Shown here piece by piece: positions 1 through 11,071 of a DNA stretch of 64,000 nt; positions within the stretch are counted from its first letter, which is position 1; each line of letters starts with the position of its first letter. The notes under the pieces are model-generated. The model saw nothing but the letters and a program-made list of their open reading frames with translations. It ran no database searches and was not told the origin of the DNA. The DNA lies in the NCBI GenBank assembly GCA_026182355.1, contig JAPFBL010000239.1:124001-188000 (forward strand), given 5' to 3'. The DNA comes from Hermatobates lingyangjiaoensis. Taxonomy: Eukaryota > Arthropoda > Insecta > Hemiptera > Hermatobatidae. The position numbers and the translations under genes were made by a program.

Positions 1-181
1 ATAACGGATACTTACAGACTTTGCGAGCTCTCTGATGAAAGTTTTTAAGATACAGCAAATCTGATGCTTGCATAACGGTACTTACAGACTTTGCGAGCTC
101 TCTGATGAACAGTTTTAGATAAGAGGTACAGACAACAATCTGAGTGCTTGATCCAGATAACGGATACTTACAGACTTTGCG
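1..181. repeat. Tandem repeat, 71-85 bp unit
   Basis: The segment ATAACGGATACTTACAGACT starts at 1, recurs at 72 with one base deleted, and again at 157. This gives about 2.3 tandem copies with unequal spacers of 71 and 85 bp. The array is cut by the window edge, so it may be the end of a longer satellite. No coding potential is seen. Confidence 0.8.
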
Positions 182-1990
182 AAGACAATGGTCTATGAGT
201 AGTGCTATAATAGCACACTGTGTGCCAGTCCAGTGTTTATTTCATTTCTTTAATTTGGTGCAAATGCCGTAATACAGCAACACATACAAGTTATAACTTA
301 CAGCCCCGTTAGATATTTCTATCGCAATCCTAGCATTAGTCACCACTTAGTTTTTAACAGAGGATTTCAAAAGGGTCATTAGGAATAATTGAGAGAGAGA
401 GATTTGCAGACTGAACACTCCCCAGCTTGACAACAGACGTCATGCCCTAACAGACAATGAACTATTTCAAATAATCACAATAAAGCAATCATTTAGAAAA
501 AGAGATATCGAAAGCTTCACTTCATAATCATTCTTGTCTATAGGAATTTAGGCCACTGGAAAAGATCTTTTTGATTAACCTTAAACGGTATAATTGATAT
601 GGAGACGTACAAGTGAAAGACGGAAAAGACCCTTACAGAGTTGTAACAGGACTATTAACGACTTAAGGACACACACATAATCATAAGGAAACATAATTTA
701 AGGGAAAAAACATAATCATTCAGTGAAAGATAGTTTTATTGGGGATCAAGCAGGGAATCTAGTAAATAGTCTAATGCTCGGTAATAGTGGATTTAAACAT
801 AAATCTTACGACCATTCTAAATATCAGCACCACTTCAAACGGAATACCAATACTCAATCATGAAGTTTTTACTATTCTAACGCGATATACCGGTGTAATT
901 TTCTGAATAATTCGAAACAGTTAATACAAATGTTTGATTACATAAACGTGTAAAAAAGTTGAATTAGCCAAAATAAGTGCTACTTACTGATCAAAGACCA
1001 GTTGATGTTTTATAATTTTCAAGCAGGAAATTTTCAAAAAAATTATATAAACTTATAATATAAGAAGGCGAAAATTTCTGAAAAAACTAGTTGATGTAAG
1101 TTTCGTGTTGGAATGTGCACTCAATCATTCATTAAGGGATAGTTTATTGCACTTTGTGAAGGGAACAGGTTCTCAGACATTGACTACTGCCACTGAGACA
1201 CCGGCATTTGCCTGTCCTCACAGTAACAGTTTTAATCGTGAGATAATACTTTTATAGCCTATATAATAACCTATATCCTTCCTTCGAGTTGGCCCGAAGG
1301 AAAGTTCATACGCATGCGTCAGTCAGTAAAGTGATACGTGTACCTTGCAAGATGATGACTCTTTAGAAAGATAACTCTCTTGCAAGCCAAGACTAGCTTC
1401 TTCAAAACGATGGATAATGGAACACTCTACAAGTTCAGTTTGGGGTGTTACTATTTCTTATAAATTTGTAAAATTTGTCATAGTTCAGTTTCTTTCCTCC
1501 AGTTAAACCAATTCACAGACTACAGCAATCTAGTAAAATAAGAGAACATTATTTTTAACTTAACAAATGATTTAAATGTTATTAAAGAATTAAATTAACG
1601 TTTGCTACCAAAATTTTAAGCAATATTTGACCATCACTACTTAAATATATAATGGGTAAATAGTATACAGTATTTAGCGAATGTCCTCTGTTTGCATAAA
1701 CTAGAATTTTTCAAGTTTTAGTAAAATAAAGAAACATGCAGTTGAAGTGTGAAAGCTAGAAGTTTGAAGTTAGTGACTTGACAAATGACCAAGACGACAG
1801 ATTAGCGAAGTGAAGGCTGCACATAATGGTAGACATTTCTACGGTCAATTACAACGCTTAGTCGTAAGACACCTTTCAGACGACTCCAATTACTGTTGCA
1901 TAACGCAAACAAACAAACACTTCCCATTCGAATTGGAAATTTTCCGATATTAACATTTTTTATTCTTTTTTTGATTTGTCATGGAATTGA
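182..1990. other. AT-rich stretch without recognised gene
   Basis: No ORF of note and no recognisable element. The only local structure is a small perfect hairpin, TTCCTTCG at 1279-1286 against CGAAGGAA at 1295-1302, and a short GA run near 393. Confidence 0.6.
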
Positions 1991-2126
1991 GGGGGTCAGG
2001 TTAGCTCTGTGATTAACGTACTCACCTCTGTACTGGTAGGCCCAGGGTTCGATGCTCACCTGGGCCTCTATTTATTTACACGGGAGGTGAATAAATCTGA
2101 TTATGTTGTCCCTCGGAGAGGACGAG
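1991..2126 (+). mobile_element. tRNA-derived SINE, 3'-truncated copy
   Basis: Starts GTCAGGTTAGCTC, which fits a tRNA-type A box, with a B box GGGTTCGATGC at 2045-2055. It then follows the common SINE body (GGAGGTGAATAAATCTGA, GTCCCTCGGAGAGGACG) until about 2126, where similarity to the copies at 36834 and 48083 stops. The 65-codon ORF at 2009-2206 runs through it and is not a gene. Confidence 0.8.
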
Positions 2127-2202
2127 GTACGAGCGTTCAAGACTGTGGGTGGAATGCGACTGAGAGTTCAGTGTCACGTGTTCATTCAGACTACAGTTGT
2201 TG

Positions 2203-2379
2203 TTAAAATCCACATACTATTTTTCTTTGTAAAATAATTTGTAATGCAATACTTAGTTTTTCTGTTTCAAAATGTATACTTCTGCATTTGAAAAAGGTTT
2301 TAAATAAAGACCGAAACGTTGGTAATGAGAGTTTAATTTGAACCTGAAGAACTGACCGAGTCCCGATAAACTATAGTTT

Positions 2380-2381
<2 letters not shown>
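2203..2381 (+). repeat. Family F repeat with ribozyme-like hairpin
   Basis: Closely resembles 11690-11890 (shared AAATCCACATACTAT and the tail ACTGACCGAGTCCCGATAAA). The core at 2286-2322 has a stem-loop GGTTTT..AAGACC followed by GAAACGTTGG. The CUGANGA box is degenerate (TTTGAAA), so this copy would not be expected to be active. Confidence 0.6.
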
Positions 2382-2457
<76 letters not shown>

Positions 2458-2466
2458 TGTGTGTGT
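2382..2466. repeat. Compound microsatellite (TA)n-(GT)n
   Basis: Uninterrupted AT dinucleotides to about 2414, then GT dinucleotides with a single T interruption. The family F tail leads straight into it, as at several other F copies. Confidence 0.95.
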
Positions 2467-3324
2467 AGATGTAAAATTTTAGAGGGAACTCAAAAAAAAA
2501 AAAAGAGCAGCAACAAAAAAACTTGAAATATGGACAATTCTCAAGGCTGTGCAGAAGTCAGAGAATATACCCTCAGTAGACCTCCTCTATTTTTAGTAAT
2601 CCTCTCAAAGCTGATTTTTCTTTATTAAAAAAATCATAATTTATAATCCATATTTAAAATTATTGCGCCATTTAAAGAAGTCTGTTTATAAGCAATATTT
2701 TTTTCATCTAAGGGTTATTTTTAAAAATATTTAAACTTTCAGTTTTCTCTAATGGGTATTATTCTAAAGGGATTTGCCTAGAGATCCCTAGAGATAATGT
2801 GCGTTGCTTTCCCATGGGGTATAATTACTTTAATGTTAATGGCTGCGTACATATTGTTTCATTTTGTTTTGTTTCTATTCTCCTAGAATATACATACATG
2901 ACTAAATTTAACTCTTCTAACCTTCACTAACATAATAATGCCATATGATTAATGATTTCATTGACTAGTTTAGTTTTATTTGATTGATTAAAAATTGTTA
3001 TTTTAGAATAAAAAAAAAAGGAAAGAGAACAGAAAAGTGATCTTATGAGAAAGAATGCATAATGAAGTAAGTTAACAGCTTGCTTAAAAAAAAAGGAGAC
3101 ATTGCTGTGAAATCTTGTACCCTTAAGGGATGATTTATATATATACTGAATGAAAAATGAGAAGACGATGTTTAAAATCATCTTAAATAATTGAGCCAGT
3201 TTTAAAAATAAACTGTTTACGAAAGAATAAATCTAAGATACATCTTTCTTGGATGAAAGATGACACTCGTATTAGAAGAAAATGGAGGGGTACGCATCAT
3301 TCTCAAAGAAGACTACAGCATCTC
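2467..3324. other. AT-rich stretch without recognised gene
   Basis: Homopolymer-rich, no recognisable element or credible ORF. The 84-codon minus-strand ORF at 2927-3181 is made of Phe, Ile, Ser and Lys, as expected by chance in AT-rich DNA. Confidence 0.6.
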
Positions 3325-3590
3325 AAGATATCATAATAAACACGTGAAATAACAATCAATGATCGAACCACAATAAGAAATGGGGGGAAAAAAAAGACTA
3401 AGGTCTTTCAACCGTAACAAGCGGTCTTACTCAGAGTCAAAAACCAAACTGACGTTTTTGACTCTGACGAAGACTGCTTGTTACGGTTGAGAGATCTTGG
3501 TCTTTTTTTTTTCATTTTTTATTGTGGTTTGATCATTGGCATTTAATAATTTAGCATTAATGACACACATGATATGTAATTAAACAATAA
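3325..3590. repeat. Family E fold-back element
   Basis: Inverted repeat: the left arm begins with CACGTGAAATAACAATCAAT and the right arm ends with TATTGTGGTTTGATCATTGG. Both arms carry the family E hairpin on opposite strands (3396-3438 minus, 3460-3502 plus). The trailing GATATGTAATTA is shared with the copy at 5842, so the element extends past the palindrome. Confidence 0.8.
3396..3438 (-). ncRNA. Hammerhead-like motif, family E left arm
   Basis: On the minus strand: helix I GACT, box CTGAGTA (a variant of CTGACGA), extra A, stem GACCG against CGGTT, GAAA, then AGTC closing helix I. The core box is mutated, so activity is doubtful. The plus-strand partner at 3460 has GAGA in place of GAAA. 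Confidence 0.5.
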
Positions 3591-4119
3591 GAGGCCGACT
3601 GAATACGTATCGAAGTATTTGAAAGTAGTTGTGTTGGTACCGGAACCTCGTATTCGGCTACACCGATACCTGGCGTTATTCGAATACTTCGACTATTTGG
3701 TATTCGATACGCTCATATGTAAGTATGGTAAATAGATGGAAGTTATACGTGAAAGGGAAGTTTATTTCCATCCGGCAATCACAATGAACAAAACTCACCT
3801 CATCTTCTTTATCATATCGCACAAAACGAAACATTGAGCCAAAAGCAAAAGATGAACAAAAAACCAAAACAGAGACTAGGTTAAAGGGGCAGAATCAGTC
3901 GTACGATTCTTAATTAGGGCAGTTTCCATAATTCTTCTTTCGATGCCTCATGATAGAAAACAATTTATTAGCGACTTCCCGGTTTACTGAATGCATCAGA
4001 CTCCTATTAACTTTTATAAACTATTTGTCCTGTATAAACCAAGTAATTACTGGAGTATTTCAAAAAATTGAAATGAAAAATGACAGTATATTTTCAGATG
4101 TTTCAGTATATTTTCATTT

Positions 4120-4400
4120 TTATTAAGGTTCAAGATTAAGTAAGTCATTTTTCATACTAATTCGCTTGTTAAAAACATCAATAGTGCAATTCAACATTCA
4201 TATATTGTATTCAACTTACAATAATTCACTCTAAATTTCTTAAATCTCACAGATATGTGTAATCTTTTTAGATGTAAATCTGAAGAAGAACACTAAGTTT
4301 TCGAAAAGCGTTGTTAATTTTCATACTAAAACTTTTTTTGCGTGGAGATGTAATTTTTGAAATCGTCCAATATGAGTAAATACAACACTATAACAGATTC
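4120..4400 (+). repeat. Family C element, single arm
   Basis: Related to 13345-13760, 14160-14666 and 49070-49345. The ribozyme-like core (CTGAAGA at 4280-4286, extra A, GAACAC..GTTTTC, GAAA) is followed by AAACTTTTTTTGCGTGGAGA. That conserved tail translates in one frame as (C)VE(T) and recurs after the hairpin in families A to D. Confidence 0.7.
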
Positions 4401-4495
4401 CACTTGTAATGAACCAAGTATGTTCTTTTCCGTTTAACCAACAAATTTTAAATTATTAGTTGTGCAATGCGTAATTATATGGTATTTACTCGGTC

Positions 4496-4770
4496 TAGGG
4501 TAAAATGGATAAACAAACAAAAGTCTTCACACAAATGAAGTTTTATTCAACAACAACAACGCGTTTCGAACACTTTGTGTTCATCATGAGAAAGACACTA
4601 AGAATGTGGTGTCTTCAATAACTCTTGTTTTGTTTTCACTGAACCAACCATTCAGCACCACATCCTTGGTGCCTTCCTGATGATGAACACAAAGTGTTCG
4701 AAACGCGTTGTTTTGTTGTTGAATAAAACTTTATTTGTGTGGAAACTTTTGTTTGTTTACCTATTTTACC
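4496..4770. repeat. Family B fold-back element
   Basis: Arms begin TAGGGTAAAATGGATAAACA and end GTTTACCTATTTTACC in inverted orientation. A ribozyme-like hairpin lies in each arm: minus strand about 4558-4590, plus strand 4677-4709. The arms are nearly identical while the middle is unique. Confidence 0.8.
4677..4709 (+). ncRNA. Hammerhead-like motif, family B
   Basis: CTGATGA (4677-4683), extra T, six-base-pair stem GAACAC/GTGTTC with AAA loop, GAAA (4700-4703), then CGCGTT, allowing helix III AC/GT and H17 = T. The conserved core is intact, but helix I pairs poorly (only the first pair is clear). Confidence 0.5.
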
Positions 4771-4774
4771 TCAG

Positions 4775-5841
4775 AATGTACAAATATTACATGGAGAAAT
4801 TAAAATTGGAGTTGAGAATTTAATTGAGATGAGGGAAAGATAGCACTTGTGAGCACTAAGAATTGGAAAAAGATGTAAGGAAGTGATTAAGCACTTTAAA
4901 GACGACGTTTCAGAGAAACAGGAAAACAAGCAAGCCAAGAACGTCTTCTGATTGGGCAAGAAGAAAAGGGAATTCGAGCTCTCATAGTAAAACCTGCTAA
5001 ACTTACTAAAAAAAAACAACAAGAAAAAGACCAATTATAATTAAAAAAAATATAGAAAAAAAATACCAGCTATCAACATTTAATATTCATGAAATAGAAA
5101 TTAAAATAGTTAAAACAGTAAGTCTTCCTTCATTAAATGAATGATTATTTTGAAAATAAATAACCAAACTATAAGAAACCCAAACCATCTCATCCTAATA
5201 AAATTCTAATCATATTAAGTCTTAAAATTAATATAAAGATAGAAAAAATAAACATTAAAACTAAATACCAAAAAGAACCTTATTAAAATCAGATGATATG
5301 TAAGAATGACTATATAAAACTAATATGAATGAAATTAAAAATACGGAGCTTCTAAATAATATAGATATTCAGTCAAAAATAAAAGTAACAGAAATAAAAG
5401 TTCTCATAATTGAAATACACTCTCAGTAGAGAGTCAGCTATTTCTTATTATATGTATTTCTTCTTAATATGCGTATATTCAATATCTTTTTTACAGTATT
5501 TTAAAACTTGAAATAAGGAGCCTTAACTTATTTCCACTAATGGTCTCAAATTTCTTCTTAACAACCCTACCTATACATCATTATAAATTGTAACTTGGAA
5601 ACTAATGTATAAATATGATTTTAGAATGAAAAGCCTTTAATATACATTCTACGTAATTTTAAGAAACCAATAAATAAATTTTTCGACTTTTCAAGTACTC
5701 ACTATAAGAAGTAGTTTTGGAATAACATCTCCACTTACCTGAAAAAATAAAAGAAAACATAAATTACTTAAAGTTATTACAGATGCCAGTAAAACTGTAT
5801 GTAACATACATGACAAGCATTGATATAAATGTAATAACAAA
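4775..5841. other. AT-rich stretch without recognised gene
   Basis: Very AT-rich with many short A and T runs. No element or ORF I can support. The minus-strand ORF at 4771-5034 overlaps the family B tail and has a chance-like composition. Confidence 0.6.
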
Positions 5842-5911
5842 CAAGATTTCACAATAAGCACATGAAATAATAATCAATGATCAAATAATAATATGAAATG
5901 GGAACAAAAAA

Positions 5912-5954
5912 GACTAAGTTCTTTCAACTATAACAATCGGTCTTCGTCAGAGTC
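5912..5954 (-). ncRNA. Hammerhead-like motif, family E
   Basis: Minus strand: GACT, CTGACGA, extra A, stem GACCG..TAGTT, GAAA, GAACTT, AGTC. Helix I GACT/AGTC is perfect and the CUGANGA and GAAA boxes are intact. Stem II is weakened by substitutions. Confidence 0.55.
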
Positions 5955-5986
5955 AAAAACCCAACTGATGTGAATCAGTTGGTTTT

Positions 5987-6029
5987 GACACTGACGAAGA
6001 CAGCTTGTTACGGTTGAAAGATCTTGGTC
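5987..6029 (+). ncRNA. Hammerhead-like motif, family E right arm
   Basis: GACA, CTGACGA (5991-5997), extra A, stem GAC..GTT, GAAA (6016-6019), GATCTT, then GGTC. Boxes are intact, but helix I carries substitutions on both sides relative to the GACT/AGTC consensus. Confidence 0.5.
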
Positions 6030-6473
6030 TTTTTTTTTTAAATTTCTTATTGTAGTTTGATCACTGGCATATACTAATGTAGCATTAATGTACACACATG
6101 ATATGTAATTACATAATAGTTAATATGGATTACAGTACAGTACTAACATTCCTCATAATTGAATACAAAAAAACTAAGAATATTACATATTATAAGAAAT
6201 ATATTTTCTGTGTATCATAGCGTGTTATGAATCCTAAGATAATGTAGTTAATTGTTGATATTCCTTGAATTTTTTATTTACTTCTGGCAAAATTTATTTT
6301 AAAAAAAAAATTGGTTAATATTGTCGTTTTCTATTAGTATACATTTTGGCATTCTCATAGAAGGAAGGCGCATGTTCTTACCTTGCAACTTTTATATGAA
6401 TTATTGCCTGAACTTTATTGATTAATATTAGAAATAGAATTCACCGTCTTACCTCGTATACTGCTGCTGTAGT

Positions 6474-6519
6474 TCTCTGACCGGTTTCGGGTGTCACCCA
6501 CCAACCGAAAATTAGAGAC
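6474..6519 (+). ncRNA. Degenerate family M ribozyme-like hairpin
   Basis: TCTC, a shortened box CTGAC, stem GGTT..AACC with an enlarged loop, GAAA, ATTA, GAGA. It matches family M at 11535-11567 but has lost bases in the CUGANGA box. Flanked downstream by GTAGGTGTGTTTTTAATTTC, the family M tail. Confidence 0.45.
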
Positions 6520-7002
6520 TGTAGGTGTGTTTTTAATTTCTATATACACTGAAAGATCTGTTCTTAAAGACAATTCTTTAATATAATGAGATTAAAAAAT
6601 TAGCCCATCACTTTCGGCGCTGCTTAAACGTACACTCCTCATGGTGTGTCATGGTTACAGAATCACATGGTTTGAAGAAGACAATACGGTCCGGTAGATA
6701 TCTGATCCAGCAGGTGGTGCAGGGCATGCGGGTTGGAGTGCAACCAACCAGCCTTCAGATCTCACGACTTCAAAAATGAAATTTAACTAGACTGAGAGAG
6801 AGCCCAGTGGCGTGGCAACCATTTCTACAGTTCGGCAAAATTATCAGATGATAATTCCTTCAAGATGCTGTCTTTCTGTGCGATATCCTGATGAAGGAAA
6901 ACAAGCTAAATGTTTCACTGTAGGATAAAAAATTAAGTTGAGGTGGACACTTCATCTTGGTCCAGTCAGAGCCAGAGGGATATATGTCTGTCTGTCTGTT
7001 TA
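6520..7002. other. Unassigned stretch
   Basis: Contains a GC-richer patch (6640-6830) but no ORF with recognisable content and no repeat shared elsewhere in the window. Confidence 0.5.
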
Positions 7003-7158
7003 AATGCTAACATACTCACCCACCCACCCACACACACACAGACATCATCGAAAAAACTTCATAAAACGACTTTTGGGACCTCAAAACATGTAATTCCGTC
7101 AAAATCTCGAGATCGAATTTTTTCACGATCACTATACTTTATTTGTGGAAAGTAAAAA
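7003..7158. repeat. Dispersed repeat R1, copy 1
   Basis: Very similar to 63009-63165. Shared blocks include CAAAACATGTAATTCCGTCA and ATCTCGAGATCGAATTTTTT, preceded by ACTCACCCACCCA. High similarity between two distant copies implies a young interspersed element of unknown class. The 70-codon ORF over it is not conserved in the second copy. Confidence 0.8.
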
Positions 7159-7245
7159 TAAAAAAAAACAGTTAAATAAAATAACAATACAGAAGTATTG
7201 CATTAGATATGCAAACTAATAATGAAATATATATATATACATATA

Positions 7246-7367
7246 TGATCAAACCACAATAAGATCTAATTATTTCAAAAGATCTTAGTCTTGTTTTCCC
7301 ATTTCTTATTGTGGTTTGATCATTGATTGTTATTTCACGTGTTTATGTGAAATCTTTTTATATATAA
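7246..7367. repeat. Family E element, core deleted
   Basis: Arms ATGATCAAACCACAATAAG and TTATTGTGGTTTGATCAT are kept, with the right half motif AAAGATCTTAGTCTTG. The CTGACGA box and stem II are missing, leaving a compact palindrome. Confidence 0.75.
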
Positions 7368-8401
7368 ACCTAAGTATAGTTGGATTAATCTGTTGACGTG
7401 TATTAATAGTATATGTATACTACTACAGTCAAATGACAATTTTCGTTCAGTCTGGGAACACCAAGGGGCTCTTCCAGTAGGGTAACTCAGTTTTTGAGTG
7501 ATTTATCTGCGATTTTACACACCGTCGGAGGGGGATCGATCCCTTGCGGATTCTCTAATTCAACAATGTTTGAATATCATCATAATACTGTTTATATCAT
7601 TTTTAAAGAAGATGTTAAACTTTTTAACAACAGTTTCACAGTTGCTGAAATGTTAAAATTATTATTTTTTTATTTTCAGTCACACAGTGTAGAGATTTCA
7701 TTAAATCTGCATACATTAATAATCAACAGTGTTGCCATACTCGTTCATTATCAGGAGTAGCTCACAGTTTCTGAAACAATTTTTGACGCAGAACTGTTCG
7801 ATTCTGTAACTTTCTTGGGAACCCTAGATTCGAATGATTTTACACGGTTATAATATAAATATTTTCATATCTCTTTATAAATATTATGCTCGTTAAATAC
7901 AATGAAAAAGTAATACTATTACAATGTGTATTTTTGGAATAAAAATTCCAAACTAAAAGATTTTAATTTCAATATTTCCCACAAGAGCGTAGCACATAAA
8001 ACGGAATTACTATCAATTTCAACACAAATTTTATATTGTAAACATGTTTGGCTTTATAGCTGATAGTTTGATTCTTGATTCTTGTTTGATTTTTAAGTCA
8101 TCCTCGATTAAGTCGACGATTAAGGCTAACTAGGTGTTTGGTTTTTATGGCACTAAAAATGATAATCCAGTTTCACATAAGTAGGCAGTCGGAAGTGGCA
8201 GCAATATATGAAGTGCTACTTTTACAATAGAAGGAAATTCGGGAATCAGATAGTTCCAAAAAATGACAAGTAATTCAACCTAAATATGAATAAAATGCTG
8301 ACCAATTCTACTTATGTGTTTAAGTAGATATACACATTATTCATTGTAGGGTAAAAATCTAATGAAATGGTCTCCACATATAAAAATTTTAATGATACAA
8401 A

Positions 8402-8435
8402 CAATGCGTTTCGAACACGTAGTGTTCTTCCTCAG
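8402..8435 (-). ncRNA. Hammerhead-like motif, family A left arm
   Basis: Minus strand: CTGAGGA, extra A, stem GAACAC/GTGTTC with TAC loop, GAAA, CGCATT. Core boxes intact; helix I pairing is weak, as in all family A copies. Confidence 0.45.
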
Positions 8436-8957
8436 GCATTAACTAAAAAATACAATGCCACCAGAGAGTTATCTATAGTACAAAGTAAATAAGTACAAAA
8501 ATTAATATAAAATAAAATAAGGCAGAAAGTACGAACCTAAGGATGAGTGCCTCTGAATAAGACTGACTGGAAATGGAATGAACATGGGTGGGGGTATAGG
8601 GTACATCTGTTTCTTATTAGAGCAGGTACATTTTTCTCTTAAAAGTTAGGCTGAGCCTTTACATTTTCTTTTAGACTAAGTGTAATTATATTTTTTCAAT
8701 ATGTTTCCTACACTTAGTCTAAAAGAAAATGTAAAGGCTCAGTCTAACTTTTAAGAGAAAAATGTACCTGCTCTAATAAGAAACAGATGTACCCTATACC
8801 CCCACCCATGTTCATTCCATTACCAGTCAGTCTTATTCAGAGGCACTCATCCTTAGGTTCGTACTTTCTGCCTTATTTTATTTTATATTAATTTTTGTAC
8901 TTATTTACTTTGTACTATAGATAACTCTCTGGTGTCATTGTATTTTTTAGTTAATGC

Positions 8958-8991
8958 CTGAGGAAGAACACTACGCGTTCGAAACGCGTTG
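8958..8991 (+). ncRNA. Hammerhead-like motif, family A right arm
   Basis: CTGAGGA (8958-8964), extra A, stem GAACAC against GCGTTC (one mismatch), GAAA (8981-8984), CGCGTTG. Mirror image of the hairpin at 8402. Confidence 0.45.
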
Positions 8992-9388
8992 TTTGTATCA
9001 TTAAAATTTTTATATGTGGAGACCATTTCATTAGATTTTTACCCTACAATGAGTAAATACCACATAATAACTGATTGCACTACATTAGAATTAAGGACAC
9101 ATTATTCAGTTTCATGATTCACAAGAAACACAGAATAAATCCATAACAACTAAAAAAAAAAATAACATTTAGAAAAATGTTTGTTTTAAATTTTTTTCTC
9201 GGAACTCCAGACAGTCCGTTAAGGAACCCCTGGATTTTGCAGTACTAACTTTGAGAAGTTCTGCAATAGAGGACTGAATAGCATTGAGTTTGGCTAGAGA
9301 GGAAACAGCTGGCTAGACTAATCGACAGTTAGTAAAAACTTTGTGCAATATTACATATGCTTATAATCATATTAGCAACAGTAATAAT

Positions 9389-9721
9389 TGTAGGGTGAAA
9401 AGCTAATGAAATAGTCTCCACATATAAAAATGTAATGGTATAAACAACGCGTTTCGAACACGTAGTGTTCTTTCTCAGGCATTAACTAAGGGTGAGTGTC
9501 TGTGGTACACTGCAACTATGGTAACTGCAACAACTGTGGTCTGTGAGCAACTGCAGTTGTACCACAGAGACTCACCCTTAGTTAATGCCTGAGGAAGAGC
9601 ACTACGTGTTCGAAACGCGTTGTTTATACCATTACATTTTTATATGTGAAGACAATTTCATTAGCTTTTTACCCTACAATGAGTGAATACCACATAATAA
9701 GTGACTGCACTATGTTAGAAT
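9389..9721. mobile_element. Short family A fold-back element
   Basis: Exact 9-bp duplication AGTAATAAT at 9380-9388 and 9722-9730. It has the same ends as 8344-9096 but a much shorter interior, so only the terminal 120 bp or so of each arm are shared. Hairpins lie at 9445-9478 (minus) and 9589-9622 (plus), and both keep GAACAC/GTGTTC. Confidence 0.85.
9589..9622 (+). ncRNA. Hammerhead-like motif, family A
   Basis: CTGAGGA, extra A, then G(A/G)GCAC..GTGTTC stem with one G-T pair, GAAA, CGCGTTG. The opposite-strand partner is at 9445-9478 with box CTGAGAA. Confidence 0.45.
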
Positions 9722-9730
9722 AGTAATAAT

Positions 9731-10510
9731 ACTAACAACTTCTGTGGTATAGATCATATTATATCATTTTACTCTGAATGGCCTATCTAACAGCCGAATG
9801 AACTATCAAGAAAACCAATTTCATCTCAGGATAAGACACTTGCTTAACTATTTTATAAATTCTTTAGAAGGAAAGTGATTAAGTTTATCTTACTAGATGA
9901 TTTGCTTTAAAGCCATTACCTAGAAACATTCCAAATTCCATTGGGTTCATTAGAGGGCTAGATTAATGAGTCGTAATCTTCAAGTTTAGCAAATATCATT
10001 GAAACAGCAATTCAGATATCAGATTAAATAGATTTAACTAATCAAACGAGAGAAACCATTCCAGGTTGTTTTTTTAGCACAATTAAATAAATTACCAGTA
10101 AATTATACTTTGTATATATCCTTATAATTTAAACACACTATATATACATGTTTTAAAAAAAAGGATTTTATTAAAATATATAAAGATATATATCGCATAT
10201 ATTTTTCAAAAATCTAAAACAACAGTCCTCCTCTTGTACTCGACAACCACCGGAGAACAGAAGAAAGAAAAAAACTGCGACGGTTCAATGGATATTTGAA
10301 TAAAGAGTTAGTTGTCTGAAGAAGATGTGAAATCAGAAGATAGGAAGGAAGTTATGTTTTCATCGTGGCATACGCGACTATAATACAGTCAATACACAAC
10401 TCCTTCACCTCTTCTGATTTACAGCTGGAAACGAACAGTTGCTCCAAATATTGATCGCGTAAATGTTCCAAGGAATTATATATATATATATATATATTAT
10501 TATAGAAAAC
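9731..10510. other. Unassigned AT-rich stretch
   Basis: Holds a minus-strand ORF of 65 codons (10352-10549). Its last 40 codons (LEHLRDQYLEQLFVSSCK and on) look protein-like, but its start lies in an AT microsatellite. I do not recognise it, and it may be a transposon remnant. Confidence 0.4.
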
Positions 10511-10625
10511 GATTTCACATAAACACGTGAAATAACAATCAATGATCAAACCACAATATGAAATGGGAAAAGAAGACTACGATCTTAGTCTTGTTTTCCC
10601 ATTTCATATTGAGGTTTGATCATAT
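10511..10625. repeat. Family E element, core deleted
   Basis: Arms ATGATCAAACCACAATATGA and the complementary right side are present, with only GATCTTAGTCTTG of the ribozyme region. AT microsatellites lie on both sides. Confidence 0.75.
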
Positions 10626-10659
10626 ATATATATAATATAATATATATATATATACACTT

Positions 10660-10860
10660 TAACACATAGAAAAGAACACAGAAAGACACTACAGAACTCA
10701 CTTCGATATTTCGACATCCGTCGTCATCGGGAAGAAATGCGAAGTACTCGCGTTGAGAAGCAAACTGCTACTGGCCTCCAGAATAACTCCTGGAACCACC
10801 GCAATGCTGCTCCCCAGCGGAGGAGAGGAAAAATAGAAATCCTTCCAATATTTATTTAGA
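10660..10860 (-). repeat. Family K element, partial
   Basis: Minus-strand copy of the repeat at 13760-13935: AGAAAGACACNACAGAACTCAC next to the hairpin at 10705-10729, followed by the GAAGNAATGCGAAGTACTCG region. The interior beyond 10760 is diverged. Confidence 0.55.
10705..10729 (-). ncRNA. Hammerhead-like motif, family K
   Basis: Minus strand: CCGATGA (second base of the CUGAUGA box changed), extra C, stem GAC..GTC with GGAT loop, GAAA, TATC. H17 would be C. Confidence 0.4.
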
Positions 10861-10877
10861 AAACAAGATAAAAAATA

Positions 10878-11024
10878 TATAAAATACGAAATAATAATAA
10901 TAAAAAATAAATAATAATAAAATAATAATAATAATAATAATAAAATAAAAAATAATTAACGGTACAGGTTGAGACCAGGAGGAGAAAGAGCCCCAAGGAG
11001 GAATATGAATGCCTCTTCGGAAAC

Positions 11025-11070
<46 letters not shown>
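10878..11070. repeat. Simple repeats (ATA)n and (TA)n
   Basis: AT-only trinucleotide array 10878-10955 and TA arrays 11027-11070, separated by a short unique segment. The two ORFs listed across them on opposite strands (IYIYIY runs) are artefacts. Confidence 0.9.

Positions 11071-11071
<1 letters not shown>

Larger units (their letters stand above)
5842..6117. repeat. Family E fold-back element
   Basis: Inverted repeat with arms meeting at an AACCCAACTGATG/AATCAGTTGG centre. The minus-strand hairpin is at 5912-5954 and the plus-strand hairpin at 5987-6029. The end GATATGTAATTAC is shared with the copy at 3325. Confidence 0.85.
8344..9096. mobile_element. Family A fold-back element with 12-bp TSD
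   Basis: Flanked by the exact duplication ACACATTATTCA (8332-8343 and 9097-9108), and the uninterrupted target exists at 51975-51990, so the insertion is proven. Two arms of about 345 bp are nearly identical and inverted around 8696. Each arm holds a ribozyme-like hairpin. The right end has an extra unpaired tail, GAGTAAATACCACATAATAA onward, which gives the element a polarity. PLE ancestry is inferred from the tail, which in another copy (18001-18266) continues a PLE-like reading frame. Confidence 0.85.
7815..9265. mobile_element. hAT-like dispersed element, copy 1 (interrupted)
   Basis: The left block (7815-8343) and right block (9097-9265) match 51491-52022 and 53374-53510 closely, including TTCACATAAGTAGG and ACAGTCCGTTAAGGAACCCC. 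The outer sequence, GGTTCC-rich with ACTTTG near the right end, resembles hAT termini, but I could not define exact ends. It is split by a family A element at 8344-9096. No transposase reading frame remains. Confidence 0.65.

Noticed and set aside
1..120. CTGATGA in the tandem repeat (positions about 33-39 and 110-116) as a ribozyme core
   Set aside because: No GAAA box at the right distance and no flanking helix.
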